Part shown: one piece after another, positions 11,288 to 24,599 of the stretch | Position numbering within the stretch: the first letter of the stretch is position 1 | How the letters are laid out: every line of letters starts with the position of its first letter | From: Allantophomopsis cytisporea | Lineage: Eukaryota > Ascomycota > Leotiomycetes > Phacidiales > Phacidiaceae | Direction of reading: 5' to 3' | Length of the DNA: 64,000 bases | Assembly: GCA_024752435.1 (NCBI GenBank) | Contig: CP103032.1 | Location: 372,001-436,000, forward strand | Notes under the pieces: model-generated | Told to the model about the DNA's origin: nothing | Database searches by the model: none | The model's input: the letters and a program-made list of their open reading frames with translations, nothing else | Position numbers and translations under genes: made by a program

Positions 11288-13180
11288 TTAGGTTTCCTTC
11301 TTCAATGCTGATAGGATGTTCGCACTCGTAGGGGCCAGAGCCTTCTTCACGCCAGCAGGTGTTCCCGCCCCATTCTGCGGCGTACCCAAGCCTGTCATAG
11401 GGCTTACAAAGCCACTGGGTGGTACAGGAATCTTTAAGTCCTCTGGAGAAGCTGGAATAATCTCTTCAGGAAGACCAGGAATATGAATGCGTTTTGCTTC
11501 ATTTTGGTAGCTGGCTGGAATGATCTCGATAATCTCATTGCGAGGGAAGTTAAGCTTTGGAATAGACATAGCGTCGCAGGCCATGAGATAACCATAGAGA
11601 ACACGGAGGACGGATTCGTGGGCAATGATGAGGAGGTCGTTCTTCTCTCTTTCGAGCTCAAGAATAATGGGTTCAAGACGGACGGCAAGATCGTGATACG
11701 ACTAATGAGTTCAGCGTTAGACGAGTAGATATACATGACAAGACGATCGGCGACTTACTTCTGCTCGAGGATAGCGGTGATGGTATGGGTCCAACTCATG
11801 CTTTGCGACCTCATCTGGATACTCACGGCGGATAGCTCGCTCAGACATTCTCTCGCAAACACCGGGATTAAGCTGACTCATCTGAGAACGTTGCCTTACA
11901 CGGTAACCTAAGCCTTCGAGGTAGCTGGCAGTCTCAACGGTACGCTTTCGGGTTGAGGTCCACACAGTTAGTGGTTTCAATGGAGCGTCAGAACCACCAT
12001 TTTCGATGAATCGTGCTCTTTCTTCCTGACGATGCTTCAAGAGGGTATCAGACATCTTCTTTGCATAATCCTCACCTTCCTCAGACAATGGTGCATCAGC
12101 CTTATAGGAATCCTCTTGACTTGAAGTGCCGGCTCTTGCAAAAAAGGTGTGGCGGGACTTAATATGGAGATTCATAAGGTAGAAAATGATACGATGTGAG
12201 ATATAGCCAAAGCTGACGTTGTTGAGCTCAATCCGCTCTCCAGCGTTGATCATCTTTACATAGTTCAGGTCAGATTCATCCATAGTCTGGAAGGACGGGA
12301 TTCTCTCAGAGATGCGTCGCAGGTACAGCTTAGCAGCTTCATCAGGGTCAATATTGTTGAACTGAGCAGTATCAGATTCTGACATTGAACACAAATACTG
12401 GGTGTTACCTGCATCGGGTGAAGAGATTTTCACACTACGAGCATTTTCCTGGAGAATTCTCTCGTCACTGACATATGATTCCAGGAATAAGGTCTATGAT
12501 TTGTGGTCAGAACATGGCAATGTACAGCTTCAAGTCCAGTGAGGGATTAACATACCTGTACATCATGCTTTGCGAACTCCTTAGCCAATGATCGACGGCC
12601 ATTTGACATCGGATTGACAGCATCATAGATAGCAACTTGACCATTCTCGTGATTCAACCATGCATAAATATCTTCGCGGCACTTCTTGAGAATCTTCTGG
12701 CGAAGAACTACAGATGAAGCAGATGCATCCACATGGAAATAATCATCCGGAATCTCTGCATCCGGACCCATAGTAGCACGACGGTAGTCACCAAGATGGA
12801 AAATGCGTGTCTTAACACCCAACCTGCATCTATTATTAGCAGCTGAACTGATTAAAATAGATTCTATCACTTGCCATTGCAGGTATCTTGCCATGGAGAC
12901 AGAAATATGACTGTCACGAAGATTAGCTATTCACATAAGTACAAATATGTTGCATGTTGTGTACTAACGTCTTTCCTCGAGCTGGGGGGCCAACGAGCAC
13001 AATCACTATTCTCCCAGAGTGAAAAAGACGTCCAGACATAGTACTATACAGCTGAGCGGGGGCCATAGGCGAGGAGGAATCGTTAGGGAGATCATGGACG
13101 CCATCGATGAACGTGCTAGATCGACGACGGTATCTTGGAGAATTGGCAGCAATCTCTGCCGTGCTGGTGTTGATCGACAT
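11288..13180 (-). CDS. PFK26: 6-phosphofructo-2-kinase (degenerate bisphosphatase domain)
   Basis: Five exons (13180-12969, 12910-12875, 12823-12556, 12493-11759, 11701-11288) give 554 aa. The kinase Walker A GPPARGKT is at 64-71, followed by SMARYLQWLGVKTRIFHLGD, the usual PFKFB kinase sequence that makes fructose-2,6-bisphosphate, the cytosolic activator of glycolysis. The C-terminal histidine-phosphatase fold is present (ISHRIIFYLMNLH, TSTRKRTVETA, AHESVLRVLYGYL) but the catalytic RHG motif reads R292-A-G-T, so the phospho-accepting His is missing; phosphatase activity is probably lost, as in yeast Pfk26. The second intron (12874-12824) has a GC donor (GCAAGT). A 51-nt stretch after SSPD (residues 200-216) may be an insert or an unspliced intron. 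Serine-rich ends suggest regulation by phosphorylation, unproven. Divergent from TOM40. Confidence 0.93.
12824..12874 (-). other. GC-AG intron in the PFK2 gene
   Basis: Using the only nearby GT (CAA|GTGATA) breaks the reading frame, whereas a GC donor (TG|GCAAGTGA) joined to GATGCAG restores the expected YLQW-LGVK junction. GCAAGT is the consensus for the minor GC-AG class, and a GCTAATAA branch-like site precedes the acceptor. The intron is 51 nt, a multiple of 3, and contains no in-frame stop, so retention would insert 17 residues. Confidence 0.85.
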
Positions 13181-14132
13181 ATTAGTTGGTTGAACGTAGT
13201 AATCGAATGGACAAAGTTAGGACTTTGAATAAAGAGTGGGAGTCGTGAGGGAAGTACTGGAGATAGGCGTGTCTTGGTAGAGGGATAAGGGGTGTGAGGG
13301 AAATATCAAAAGGGAATACAAGATCAAGTTAAGTGCTCAAAAACACATTGGCCTTTTAAGGCAGATTGGAGTGTTATGGAAGTTCAAAAAGGAAAGCCGT
13401 TGCCATAGGAAATATTGAAAAGAGAATAAGTGGGTGGATTGTAAGAAAGGCTGAACTAACAGGAGTGTGTCCATTATGGGTGGAAACGGCAGACGGCCGG
13501 ATGATACACAGGCAGAAAAGGATTTAACGGGCTATCTCAACTCAATCTCCTCCTAATGCTGGAGAATAGTCTTGTGTTGTACGATATCACGGGACACTTC
13601 GTCCGGGCAAGTGGATATCAAGATAAACTCCCAAGAAACTCCGAGATCTTCTATAGCAACCAAAAGAGACAAAGCCCCGGCTTTCTGACCTGGGTCCGGC
13701 GTAAAGCAAAGTAAACTTGATATGCGTGAATAGAATTAGGTATAGGAGATGACAAGTAGGAGCAAGATCACAAGTATCAAAAAGTTGACGAGCAGCTACC
13801 TGGCTTACCTTCAGATGCTGCGCAACTCGCGAATCGCCAAAGTCCATCATATCAGCGACACTATGCCTCAAATGGAATAGCTCTAAGCTCATCCACGACG
13901 TCAACCATATGTCGCCTCAAACACAAGGCTGCTACTAATCCGAGGTCGTGATTCGCGAACAGACTCCTGGTGCTAGAAAAGTTCCTGGCGCATCATCTGG
14001 TAAACGATATCGAAGTCACGTAACAACAAGCTACCTTCATCAGCCTCTCCATTCGATATCGGTCTTGCACCACCTCAATATCGCCACCCGAACCCTCATA
14101 TCCCATATATATCTGTCTAAAGCTTTTCTAAA
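13181..14132. promoter_or_regulatory. Divergent promoter region between PFK2 and TOM40
   Basis: These 952 bp separate two start codons that point away from each other. Short frames on both strands have no recognisable product. The part next to TOM40 (14030-14132) is pyrimidine-rich on the plus strand, as is common near fungal transcription starts. Confidence 0.45.
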
Positions 14133-15328
14133 ATGGCGCTCGCTGCTGAGAAGGAGTCGCCTCTGGCTTTCTTGACACAGAATTCGGTGACAGCTGCTTT
14201 GGCGGAGCAATACAATGCTTTCTCTGAGCGAAGAGAGGCATTGGGCCTTTCCAACCCGGGAACTGTTGATGGTATTGCCAGAGAAGTGCAAAGAGACGTC
14301 TTCCTTACCAACCAGATGTTCACTGGATTGCGCGCAGACCTCACCAAGGCGTTCAGCATGAACCCATTGTTCCAAGTATCGCATGCCTTCTCCATGGGAT
14401 CCCAGATGCCACCATATGCATTTGCCGCTCTTTTCGGTAACGATAAGGTACGTGAGAAGTTTTTGATGAGAAATTGTTGAAACATTTGAATTTGAAATAA
14501 CTTACTGATGACATAATTATAGGTCTTTTTGCAAGGCAATGTTGATAACGAGGGCGCTCTTCGAACACAGTTCAACTACAGATGGGCACAGCAGCTTGTG
14601 ACCAAGACCCAAGTTCAGATTGCTCCAGGAGCTGGTTCTATGATCGAAATCGACAATGTATACACCGGCAAGGATTTCACAGCATCGATAAAGTCGATGA
14701 ACCCAAACGCCATCGACGGAGGCCTCACTGGTATCTTTGTTGGAAGCTATCTTCAGGCAGTCACAAAAAACCTCGCTCTTGGTGTTGAGGGCGTGTGGCA
14801 AAGACAGGCCTTGACTCAAGGCCCAGAAACTGCTCTCTCATACTGCGCAAAGTACAAGGGAAGTGACTGGATTGCAAGCGCACAGTTGCAGGCACAGGGT
14901 GCTATCAACACCTCATACTGGAGAAGATTGACTGATAAGGTCGAGGCTGGTGTTGACTTGAACTTGGCTTTCGCCGGTCTCTCAGGCGCTGGAATGATGG
15001 GAGGACCAATCAGAAAGGAGGGTGTTACAACTGTTGGTGCCAAGTACGACTTCAGAATGTCTACTTTCAGAGCGCAGGTTGATTCTACCGGAAAGTTGAG
15101 CTGTTTGTTGGAGAAGAGAGTTGCTCCACCTGTGCAGTTGACCTTCGCTGCTGATATGGACCACTTCAAGGTAAATTAGATGCAATTCAAGTAAGGTACG
15201 AATGCTAACAACGAATTCTGTAGCAACAAGCAAAGATTGGCCTTTCCGTCTCCATCGAATCCTCCCCAGAAGAGCTCAACGAGCAACAAGAAATGGGCAC
15301 TCTTGTCATGCCATCCATCCCATTCTAA
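14133..15328 (+). CDS. TOM40: TOM40, pore of the mitochondrial outer-membrane translocase
   Basis: Three exons (14133-14447, 14523-15170, 15224-15328) give 355 aa. The start MALAAEKESPLAFL, the segment ALGLSNPGTVDGIAREVQRD, and a beta-strand-rich body (QGNVDNEGALRTQFNYRW, GVDLNLAFAGLSGAGMMG, TTVGAKYDFRMSTFRAQVDS) are typical of fungal Tom40, a 19-strand beta-barrel of the porin 3 family. Tom40 forms the channel through which nearly all nuclear-encoded mitochondrial precursors cross the outer membrane. The length matches the family. There is no cleavable presequence, as expected. The other TOM subunit in this window, Tom7, lies 8 kb upstream on the opposite strand. Confidence 0.97.
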
Positions 15329-18300
15329 AACCCTCGACACTAACCAAATCAATAATCCTCCTCTTGTTCCTCTCCGCATCTGAATCCTCGACATATCAAA
15401 TCTCCTCTTCTCATCGCCCGCAAAATTTCCTGCACAATGTCTTACTACTCTGGTATATTCAAATGCCCTTTTGCAACCCGCATTTCCATATGGGTTTATG
15501 CATACGGAATGGAATTGATGAATTAGACCTCCCTTTCAGCATTTTGCGAGGCCTTTATTGTTTCTTTCGAGGATCTGGTGTATTGTTAGTGGCTTGTCCA
15601 TTGGGTTTTTCACCATGGATACACGTGTATAAAAAGAATGAATGGAATGTAAGACTATGAAACTCATCTCTTGAAGCAAAATGAGTAGATTTTTTTGCTA
15701 TTGATTGCAGTGTTCTCTATTATCTCTGAGCTTCCGTTCATCTATTTACTTTGATTAGTCCTAGTTCTCACTCATAATTGCTCACCTATCAAAATCTGAT
15801 CCTCTCCACCAACCCAATACCTTCTCCGTTATGCCGTCCAAATATCTCTCTCCAATCCGGTCCCCAATTCCCAACTCTAACCCAACCGCACCCCAGTCTA
15901 CTCCAACCTTAATAAGAAAGTGAGATCGCCCTAAACGGTATCTCACAAAACCCTCACGTCGGGCATCAATGACTGATCCTCAAATCGCAAATCCAACCCT
16001 CCAGGCTCCTATCAATTACCCATCCCATCGGCAAGTTCATCAACATTGCCTGCTCCCAAGAGACGACGAAGTGCCGTTAGCCTGGCGGATAATCTCTTGC
16101 AGCTTATTCCGGGCCTATTCTCCGTCCGACTTCTGTCTGGATTCGGAGAGCTGCATGCACTTGAGGGATTTGAGTACGACATTATTCTTGGATGGGGCTT
16201 CTTGATAAATCAAAAGAAAGAAAGATAAGCTGTACTTGGATGAGAAGTGTGAGACATATACAACTCTGAATCAAATACGTGTCGACCCTATATGGCTTGA
16301 ATCATATACTGGCTTATGGATTTAGAAGTCGAGTCATGCATGGTTGATATTTGTGCACGATTGTGTGGATGATATTTGAGCTCTTGAGCCGCAAATAAGC
16401 CTGCATAGGTCTTCGGGCATTATTCAGATGTATAGTATCTAGCTCTCGATACGTTGTTTCACACCAGTAGGCCCACATACATATCAAGCATGTGGCAAGG
16501 AGGTATGAATGAAACAAGCAAGTTGGTGAGCCATCGATACCCGTATTCATAGAGTTCAAAGAACCCCTCCATAAAAACTCAGAAAGACATCTCGTGGTTT
16601 CAATCTCGTCATAATTCTCGTGTATGATGACAATCATAGAACGTCCGTAGACTGTGATGATCACATATCACAGACTGCAATGTGAACATCCTCCGAGCTA
16701 GTCTAAAGAATCATAAGGTACGAGGACCTTAGCTACGGATATCCCGGGTTATACAGATGGCACGTGGAGTGTATGAATAAACATCCAGCATATCGACATC
16801 ACAAACAAGCCATATTCAATTAGCGCCGTGAGCTCGACCATGCCACAACACCACAGCACAGCCTTTTACTCAGCCTCCAGCATGCAGAGTGGCTAATCCT
16901 TCTGAGTACGTGCCTGCTATGAAAAAGTGTTGTGCTCACGCAAATTCTCCGAGAAAATAGAGAGTTAAAGGATTCTCGGCCCATATCCTATTAGTTGGTA
17001 CGAGTACGAGCAGGATCTCGACGAGTGTTCGTACCCTCTCCATGTACCATGACGACGTGACATCGTGACAGCGTGACGGTATCATCGCCACAGCGATGCG
17101 CCATGTCATGCCTCCCCGAAGCTGGAAACCAATGATGTTGCCGATGACCCCGGCTGATAATGGCCGGTAGAGGGAGGCAAAATAGAGAGTGGTTTAGGAA
17201 GAGTATGATATGGCGTTGCGAGACACGCTGTTGGGCGCGAGTATCCGCCTGCCTTGAACCAATGAGATGAGTGACGAGTGCTGCGGAACGGTAGAGTTGA
17301 CAGGCTTGAATGAGGTTATTCTTCTCTGTGCGTACGGAAGAGGCTTACTGCAGCTGTGATGTGCACATGAACATGAGTGCGAACGGGACTGTCGAAAACT
17401 TACAAGTATTTGAAAGGGTTTTACTGTTCAAGAGACGGATATCGTTATTGTGGTGGATTATGAATCTGTGTGTTCAATACGTTGATATTGTGCCTCGCAA
17501 CTCCGCATCTGAAGAAGCGTGCTACCACAATCACTGGATGCAGACAGACCTCAGTCCCATCACACATTCCCAACGCCCGGCCCCCCATCATCTAACAACA
17601 TGATCATCAACAGTAACAAGAATACTCTATCTATCTACTACTCACCTGTCTTTCCCCAAAATCAAGACCCAAAGTCTCATTTACACCTTCATCTCACCTC
17701 CCTTCATCCATCCTCAACCCAAGCCATCTAATAGCGGGGTCCCCATCAACTCCACAAACCTACCCCGCGTCCAAGCACCCCAACACCGCATCCAATCCAG
17801 ACAAGCTATCCATCCCATCCCATGCCTTCCATCGTGCTATCCCATTCATTTACACACTCACCGCGAGATTTAACGGCCTCCTTATTGGTTCTCAAATATT
17901 GGCTGTATATTGAAGTACCCGCATACTTTTTGACTTATCGTTTGAGTGACGACACCGCACGAGGGCGATGGAAGTGGACTGAGTTGATAGCGTGGTGGAA
18001 TAGAGCAGAGTAGAACAATAAAGATATGAATAGAGTACGATAAAATACAGAGACTTAATCTATCGTGGGGAATTGAATGGCATCACTGGATATATGACGG
18101 GTAATGCAGAGATCTAGACAATAAGGTACGGGGATAGAGATGTTGAGGTTGAGGTTGAGGTGAGTGAGCGAGGTATTCCGTCCATACAGAACTCTCTCCT
18201 CCGTACCCATACAATCGGATATATCCATAGCTGCTGCTGCCCCTCGAGCAAAACCCTAGAACACTGCAGAAACTACCCAAATCAATGGCATGACAAGAGG

Positions 18301-21300
18301 TACGTACCTCGTGGGCGATATATATTACCCCAAGCGAGGACAAGTTGCGCCAGGTGGGGACCCCGACACTGAAGTTGGGATTGGGGGCTGGAATGCCAAA
18401 GCCAAACAAAGTCTTGCTGGACAGGAATGTGCGGGCCCGTGAACCGCAGATGAACAACCTGTTTGTGATTGCAGCAGCTTTGAGTGAGGCATGTATGTCT
18501 TGTAAGCATACCAGGCCCATGCATGTAGACATGAAAACAACGGATGATATGTGTAGTTTCTGATATCACTTCACGAACGCGGGCCGTTTCGTCGTTAAGG
18601 ACTACAGGTCAGGTACAGTACGCAGGCACTTGAAGGAAGGTGAAGAAGTATCTTAGGTGATGTATGAATCTAGTAAGGAGGACTTGCGATGGTGATACAG
18701 ATGTCTAGATGACATGAGGGACTGAGACGTTGGCTGGCATTGGCACTGGCAGCGGTTGTGACGCTGTTGTGCTCGTTCGGGCTGGATCAATGAGAACGAG
18801 CTGCGGACCAGACGGCTTGCAATATGATGAGGACCAAGGATACCCAGTTCGGAAGATATTTGAGACGGGACGGAGAGGATGAGTGATGGAGAAGTTAATG
18901 CAATCTCAGCTCCTCGTTAGGGGCATCCTCCGTACTGAGTTGTCTTCACGTGCCTTGAATACGACTTGAGTAGCTCCCTAGTTATTCTTTCAAATTGATA
19001 TTCGAAGAGTCTAGATGGGAAGGCTAGTTGAGTGTTTCTTTCATGGCTATTATTATCTTTGGGCACTGAAGACACTCGATAGATCGCCATGCTACGAGTC
19101 TAACTGAAGTTTGGTACAGTAATGGTCTTTGAAGGAGTGAGCTCATGAAAGTGGCATACCCGTCGTCCGCCTCCCTGTGTCTTAGCCCAAACATCAATAG
19201 TTACAACTGGCGCAGAGTAAATCCAGATTTGAGCGGGCCGTCTCCGTGGTCAACGAAAAGGTCCTTGTGTTATTAGGGAGCAGAATGCGGATATACATTC
19301 ATGGTTCATACTCGCCAGTGTCAACGTCTACAGTAACGATCACTGGCTCTCATTTCGATAGTCATGTTTATACTTCGGGAACACCATATCTGCAATATCA
19401 GAAGCACATTTCCAGCATTTCCCATCACATTTCGGCGGTCACGGCTACGCTGCCGATGAAGCCGTCATCGAACTCATCGCCACAACCGTCTTGACGCAGA
19501 CGTAGACATAGTGGTATATGCAGTCCTAATCGAAAATCCTGCAAGCCAGTCCAGGTCAGCGAGTCCACGAGTTCACAAGCCCACGAGCCCTTGAGCGTGA
19601 AGTGCAAGCCTACCTACCCATCACTCTGGCGCGCAGCGGCTGGGGTCGGTAGAGGCCCGTCGATTCGAAGTGTGTGAGGTGAGGGAGGGAGCCCCCGAAC
19701 CTGTAGGATAGCACCACTCCTTGCACGCCAGATTCGTGCCGCTTAGCGCTGATGGACATGCGCTCGTGACCGTTTCCCCTGGCGCTGCGGTGCCTTTTAG
19801 GTGGTCTTTAGAATGGCACCCTTTCTTTCCTCTGGCTACCCCGGCGCTCCAGCCGTGTTTTCTACGGTACGGTATGGAGGAGGACGGGGCAGGGTCGAGG
19901 GGGTATCCATAATATGTGTTGTGCAGTGCAGAGAGACATGGAGGCGTCAGTGAGGTCGAGACAGAGGCAGAGACAGGGCTTGCAAATGGGATTAGGGATG
20001 GAGCTCGATGTACATACATACTGTTGTCGTCCACCGAGGCCACTGTGCAGGCGCTGCTCATGGCGCTGTCGTTCATCCTGAATTCTCCAGGGCCGTAAAG
20101 TAGATGCGTTTTTGTGCGTTGACGGCGTCCAAAATACATGTCACGTTGAGCACAGCATCATAGCATATCAATACGCCGCCTATTAGCCTTGAGCAGTGCA
20201 CACCATTTAACGCATGTCTATTTATGTAGTATGGCAGTTCGGTGAGGAAGATGCTGATGATGAGGATGGCGAAACCAACAAAAAGCACAGGCACAGGCAC
20301 AGACAGGCACAGATGGTGCTGGCGCTTGGCAGCATGTCGAGGTAGTCACGGGGAGGGTGGGCTGGGGGGGAGCATGGAGGCTGGAATGGATGGATTCTTC
20401 TTACTTCATGTACACCGTAAGCGCAGCAGCGCAGGGCAACAGCGCAAGCTGTGCAGCACGCGCAGCTAAGATATGTACGCCGTGGGCTCGGTAGCAGCCA
20501 TCGACGGACCCGACTTGTGGTTGGTTTGTCACTATGGATTTTGGATTATTGACATCAGTTTGGTACGATGTTGAAAGTGGTTCGGCGGGATGTGAGCGAC
20601 AGTGCTATGTGTTCGCGCCGTTTGGATACGAGAGGTTCAATGTCGGTGGAGAAGAAGGTAATGAGGTGACAGTGGTTTTGAATGAATACTTTACATATCC
20701 ATACGGTATTGATTGTACAGATCCTGTACATACGAGGACAACAAGGAGGACTCTCCCTTATGGAGGGCATACTCCGGCGTGACATTAGAAAGAATGTCAG
20801 CTCAAATGAAGCACGACGGAGCAGAAACGAGATGAGGAGGCAATGATGCTTGCAAAATCACACATTGATTCATGAGCGCGTGGAGATCGTGTGCCCTAGG
20901 ACTTCGCTCGGTCGAGCATCACGACGCAGGTGATGGAGACCTCATTTACGCAGCGCAGGCCCATCGTGCTTTGTTGGAGCCGGAGAGCCTGAGAGCCTGT
21001 ACATAGCTCTTCGGATGACGGGTGGGTGATGAGGGGGACCATAATTCTGACGATGTGCTAATGTACGGTTAGTGATTAGCATCATTATCGGCAATCCTTC
21101 CAATCAACCTGCAGGGGAATGCAAGCAGTTGAGTGGTAGAGTTGGAGAGATGCAAAGGCTCACAGAAACGGGGGTTGATGGGGGTTGATGGGGGATGATG
21201 GACTGGCATGACATGACATACTCATCATCATCGAGTATGCCGGTGCAAGGAACAAAGGCAGTCACCTGTCGGATCGAGAAAGAAATGATGCTATTGATGA
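15329..21300. other. Gene desert, part 1
   Basis: After the TOM40 3' UTR, six kilobases contain only short overlapping frames on all strands. The longest, 172 codons on the minus strand at 20139-19621, is Ser/Pro/Ala-rich without a recognisable domain. No exon chain, tRNA-like structure or transposase motif was found. Short local repeats occur, for example GTTGAG units near 18143-18162 and GGGGTTGAT units near 21172-21195. A non-coding transcript or distal regulatory DNA is possible. Confidence 0.4.
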
Positions 21301-21725
21301 TGCGGATAAGTGTCTCTTGTGATGTTCGAGACCAGGCGTCTTGCAGGTGTGTATGTATGTATGTATGTACGTACAATGCCTCATGCTGCACACATTCACT
21401 CACTCACTACTCCACACACACACTCTCTCTCACTCACACTCACGCTCACGCTCACACTCACACTCACACATACGCACATTTCTCACAAGCACAGCACTGG
21501 TGCACCAAAGCAACGAAACCAAGCAAGCAACAACACACATACACACACATAAAACCCACCACAAGACTGGACTGACTTCCTGATTTGTGCCCGTTCGTGC
21601 TCTGGCGCTACTTACGTGGTGTGCATGAATAGAAAGTGGAATTAAGGTCGCCTTGGTCCGTGCATTGAAACACACTTTTCGAACGAGGGGTCAAGGACTA
21701 CGCAGCTCCAAGCGTGGAGAACGAT

Positions 21726-21824
21726 AATGATGATGATGATGATGATGATGAGTGAAGTAAAGTGAGTGAGTGAGTGAGTGAGTGAGTAAGTGAGTGACAA
21801 GTGATGATGATGATGATGATATGA
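21726..21824. repeat. (GAT)n and (GAGT)n microsatellites
   Basis: A GAT trinucleotide run, then about nine GAGT units (21762-21797, one imperfect), then a second GAT run form a compound microsatellite of roughly 100 bp. Confidence 0.9.
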
Positions 21825-24234
21825 TGGCTTTCCTTGAGCCGAACTACATCAAATCTCGTACGTGATTTCCCCCCCCTCCTCACCCATTTATCTCCTTCAA
21901 GCATAGGTAGGTACTCTACGCGAAGAAAGGCGACAATACTCCGTAGTGGTCAATTGAGATGGGGATTATTCATTCCATTCGTTCATTCATATGAGCATTC
22001 AAAAAACGAGAGGGAAGGAAAAGAAAAGAAAGAAGAAAAAAAACCAACAGATCAACCTTACAACAGAAACCTCCATCAATACCCATCAAAACCCACAAAA
22101 ATACAACCAGTTTTTCCTTCACTTTTTCTTTTTCTTTGTCATGTTAATTGCTCTTCTTTTACTCTGCCTACTTAGCCCCCAATTCTCCTCATATTCCCCT
22201 ACTATATTCTCTTCATTTCCCTTGCCCGTATTGATTGTGATGGCTGGCGTCGGATATTAAACCTTCTGCTAGATAGGAGCAAAACACAACATGCACGATG
22301 CTTGGCCCATCGTTCGTGTTTATTTAATTTTTTTGGTCAGTCTTGTCGTATTAAAGTCTAGTCAAGGAATTCTTGAGAGTTCGGGTGCAGATGCCACCCG
22401 AACTGTCTGAGATCGTCCCAAGGCTTCTTTTCGCATCGAATTGAAAATTGGCACACCCTAGGTTTAGCCTTGCTACTGTATTGATACTTGCCTGACCTGA
22501 CGTCGAGATATTGGTCAGTGCTCAGATCGTCATTATGATGGATTGGGCTCCGTGGGCCTGAGAAAATCGTTTGATGACCCCCTTCTATGGATGGATAGGG
22601 CCTCTCACCGATCCTTCACCCTCACCCTTCCCTCATCCTCATCCTCCTCGTCCTTCCTCTTCGCCACTCGGTCCCTTGATACAAATTGAGTCTTGGTCTC
22701 TTCTCGAACCAGGACCAGGCGACGAGCAGTTGAAGATGACCCTGATCTGATAGCCACTTCCGAGTAATTTTGCGTATGCAAAGGCACGATGTGTGACAGC
22801 AACGTTTATTGTACAAGCAAAGCTGCAGATGACCTTGAAGGGGCCTTTTCTTTTTGCACGTCAAATGATAGTGCAGCAGTACCGTCGTATGCTACAAGAC
22901 TGTACCCGGCGCCAGGATTAATGCCTTACAGAAGCTCGCCGCTCATTAGTCAAATAGGGCGTAATCTGGATGCTCCTAATCCCTTTCAGCAGCTTGTGCA
23001 TTTGCAGCCTTGACTTCTGCATTTGGGGCTGCAGGACGTTGGATGACTGCCGGAATGTGACTGGTGACCCGACTTTTGGATTGGCGTCCGAATTTTCCCT
23101 TTGGGTTCAATTGTCTGTTTCGATATTAGTAGTTGGAGATGAATAGATGTGAAGTAAAGATATGTATCTTGTATGAAAAGCAGGAGCTGAAGTAAAAGAG
23201 AGTACAGAGAGAGAGAAAGAGAGTACTAGATTAATCGGAAGCTATTCTGTTTGCATGATTCGAATATTGCGTTGAGCCTGCGGGAGCTTAGGACGCTCTA
23301 CATTGGGGGAATGCGGGCGTGGAGGAGAGAGGCGATTAAGGGAACTCGGAGAGAGTAACGACGTAAGGTAAGTTCGTCGACTACACATAGGGTATTATTG
23401 AAACAAAATTGACGGGTCTCATGATCATCCTAAACAGAGCAGAACGACCTACCGCGTACCAATAACGGAGGAGGAGTAACCCACAACGAGTAACAATGGT
23501 TTCTAGCCAACTCGCCTATCTGATTTGTACAAAAGCATCAATCACAATTGATTTATCAATCATTATTTGGTATTGATCGTATGTTGAATAATGCTGGATG
23601 TTAGATGCTAGGGACTTCTAATAAGCTCACGATGCATGCTCCTACATAATCATACTACATTCAGAAGGATTTTGTAGTCTTAGGAGTGAGGCATGTGGTT
23701 CTAGTCAGATCTGGAACGGATTCGTGGTCCAATCTCATATAGTGAGTGAGTGATTGATCACTGCACGCACTCGACTCTACACACATACATACATATACAT
23801 GTACATATGTATATTGAAGCTCATATCTCATGTCTTCCCACCTCAATGGTTCCTCCGATTCCTTCAGGAATATCCATCAATGAAACGTGAAGCCATCAAG
23901 ACGAGTACTTAATATTCTATGGACTCTATTATCATAACGGGAATTTCATCCTTCTGTAACCCAAGCACGAGATCTTCGAAACATGCACTTTGCCAGAAGC
24001 ACTCAGCACAAAACAATCTAGGCAACATTAGAGTTTGGCCCTCCCTTCCCAGGAACTCAATTTACGTTTTATATCCTCCTCCCATTGGTCTAGAATACAT
24101 ATTTAGGTACCAGAGGAGAGAAGAAAGGATTTTGGTTGGGCAGAGGAGCCCGTAGAGTTCGAAGTGAAATGCCCATCAATCTTCACTCTTCACTCCGGTA
24201 TTCAATCAACCTCAACCTCAACCGCAACCTCACT

Positions 24235-24264
24235 CACCTCACCTCACCTCACCTCACCTCACCT
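24235..24264. repeat. (CACCT)n pentanucleotide repeat
   Basis: About six tandem CACCT units. The reverse-complement pentamer AGGTG is repeated at 50271-50295 upstream of actin. Confidence 0.9.
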
Positions 24265-24560
24265 CCCCTCATTCCTCCCCTTTCTTCGCCAAATATCAGA
24301 GCTCAAGGAAAGTCAATCAGCCGCTGTGCAGATCTCGCAATTCAAATGCCTCGTCTAGCCTTAAGATACCTTTTTCCCACTTCAGGAGAATCTCCTTTTT
24401 CGGCATGCAGAATTGCTTGAACTTTTCATAATCACAAAGCTGCCCGTACCCTCAATTTACCAACTACGGATTTTCCATTACATATGGAGTATCAATTTAC
24501 CGGTTAATGTACTAGGACCACCGGCGTGAGCCGAGCCAGGGCTTTGCCAATTCCCTTTTT

Positions 24561-24561
<1 letters not shown>

Positions 24562-24596
<35 letters not shown>
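24562..24596. repeat. (AG)17 microsatellite
   Basis: An uninterrupted AG dinucleotide run of about 35 bp, continued by imperfect purine-only sequence to 24632. Confidence 0.92.

Positions 24597-24599
<3 letters not shown>

Noticed and set aside
13587..13904. 105-codon minus-strand frame between PFK2 and TOM40
   Set aside because: No domain; sits in a divergent promoter region.
19621..20139. Open frame of 172 codons on the minus strand
   Set aside because: No domain, composition dominated by Ser/Pro/Ala/Thr, no matching exons, and lies in repeat-rich non-coding DNA.
21195..21575. His/Thr/Ser-rich frames on the plus strand
   Set aside because: They are translations of CA/CT microsatellites in several frames at once.
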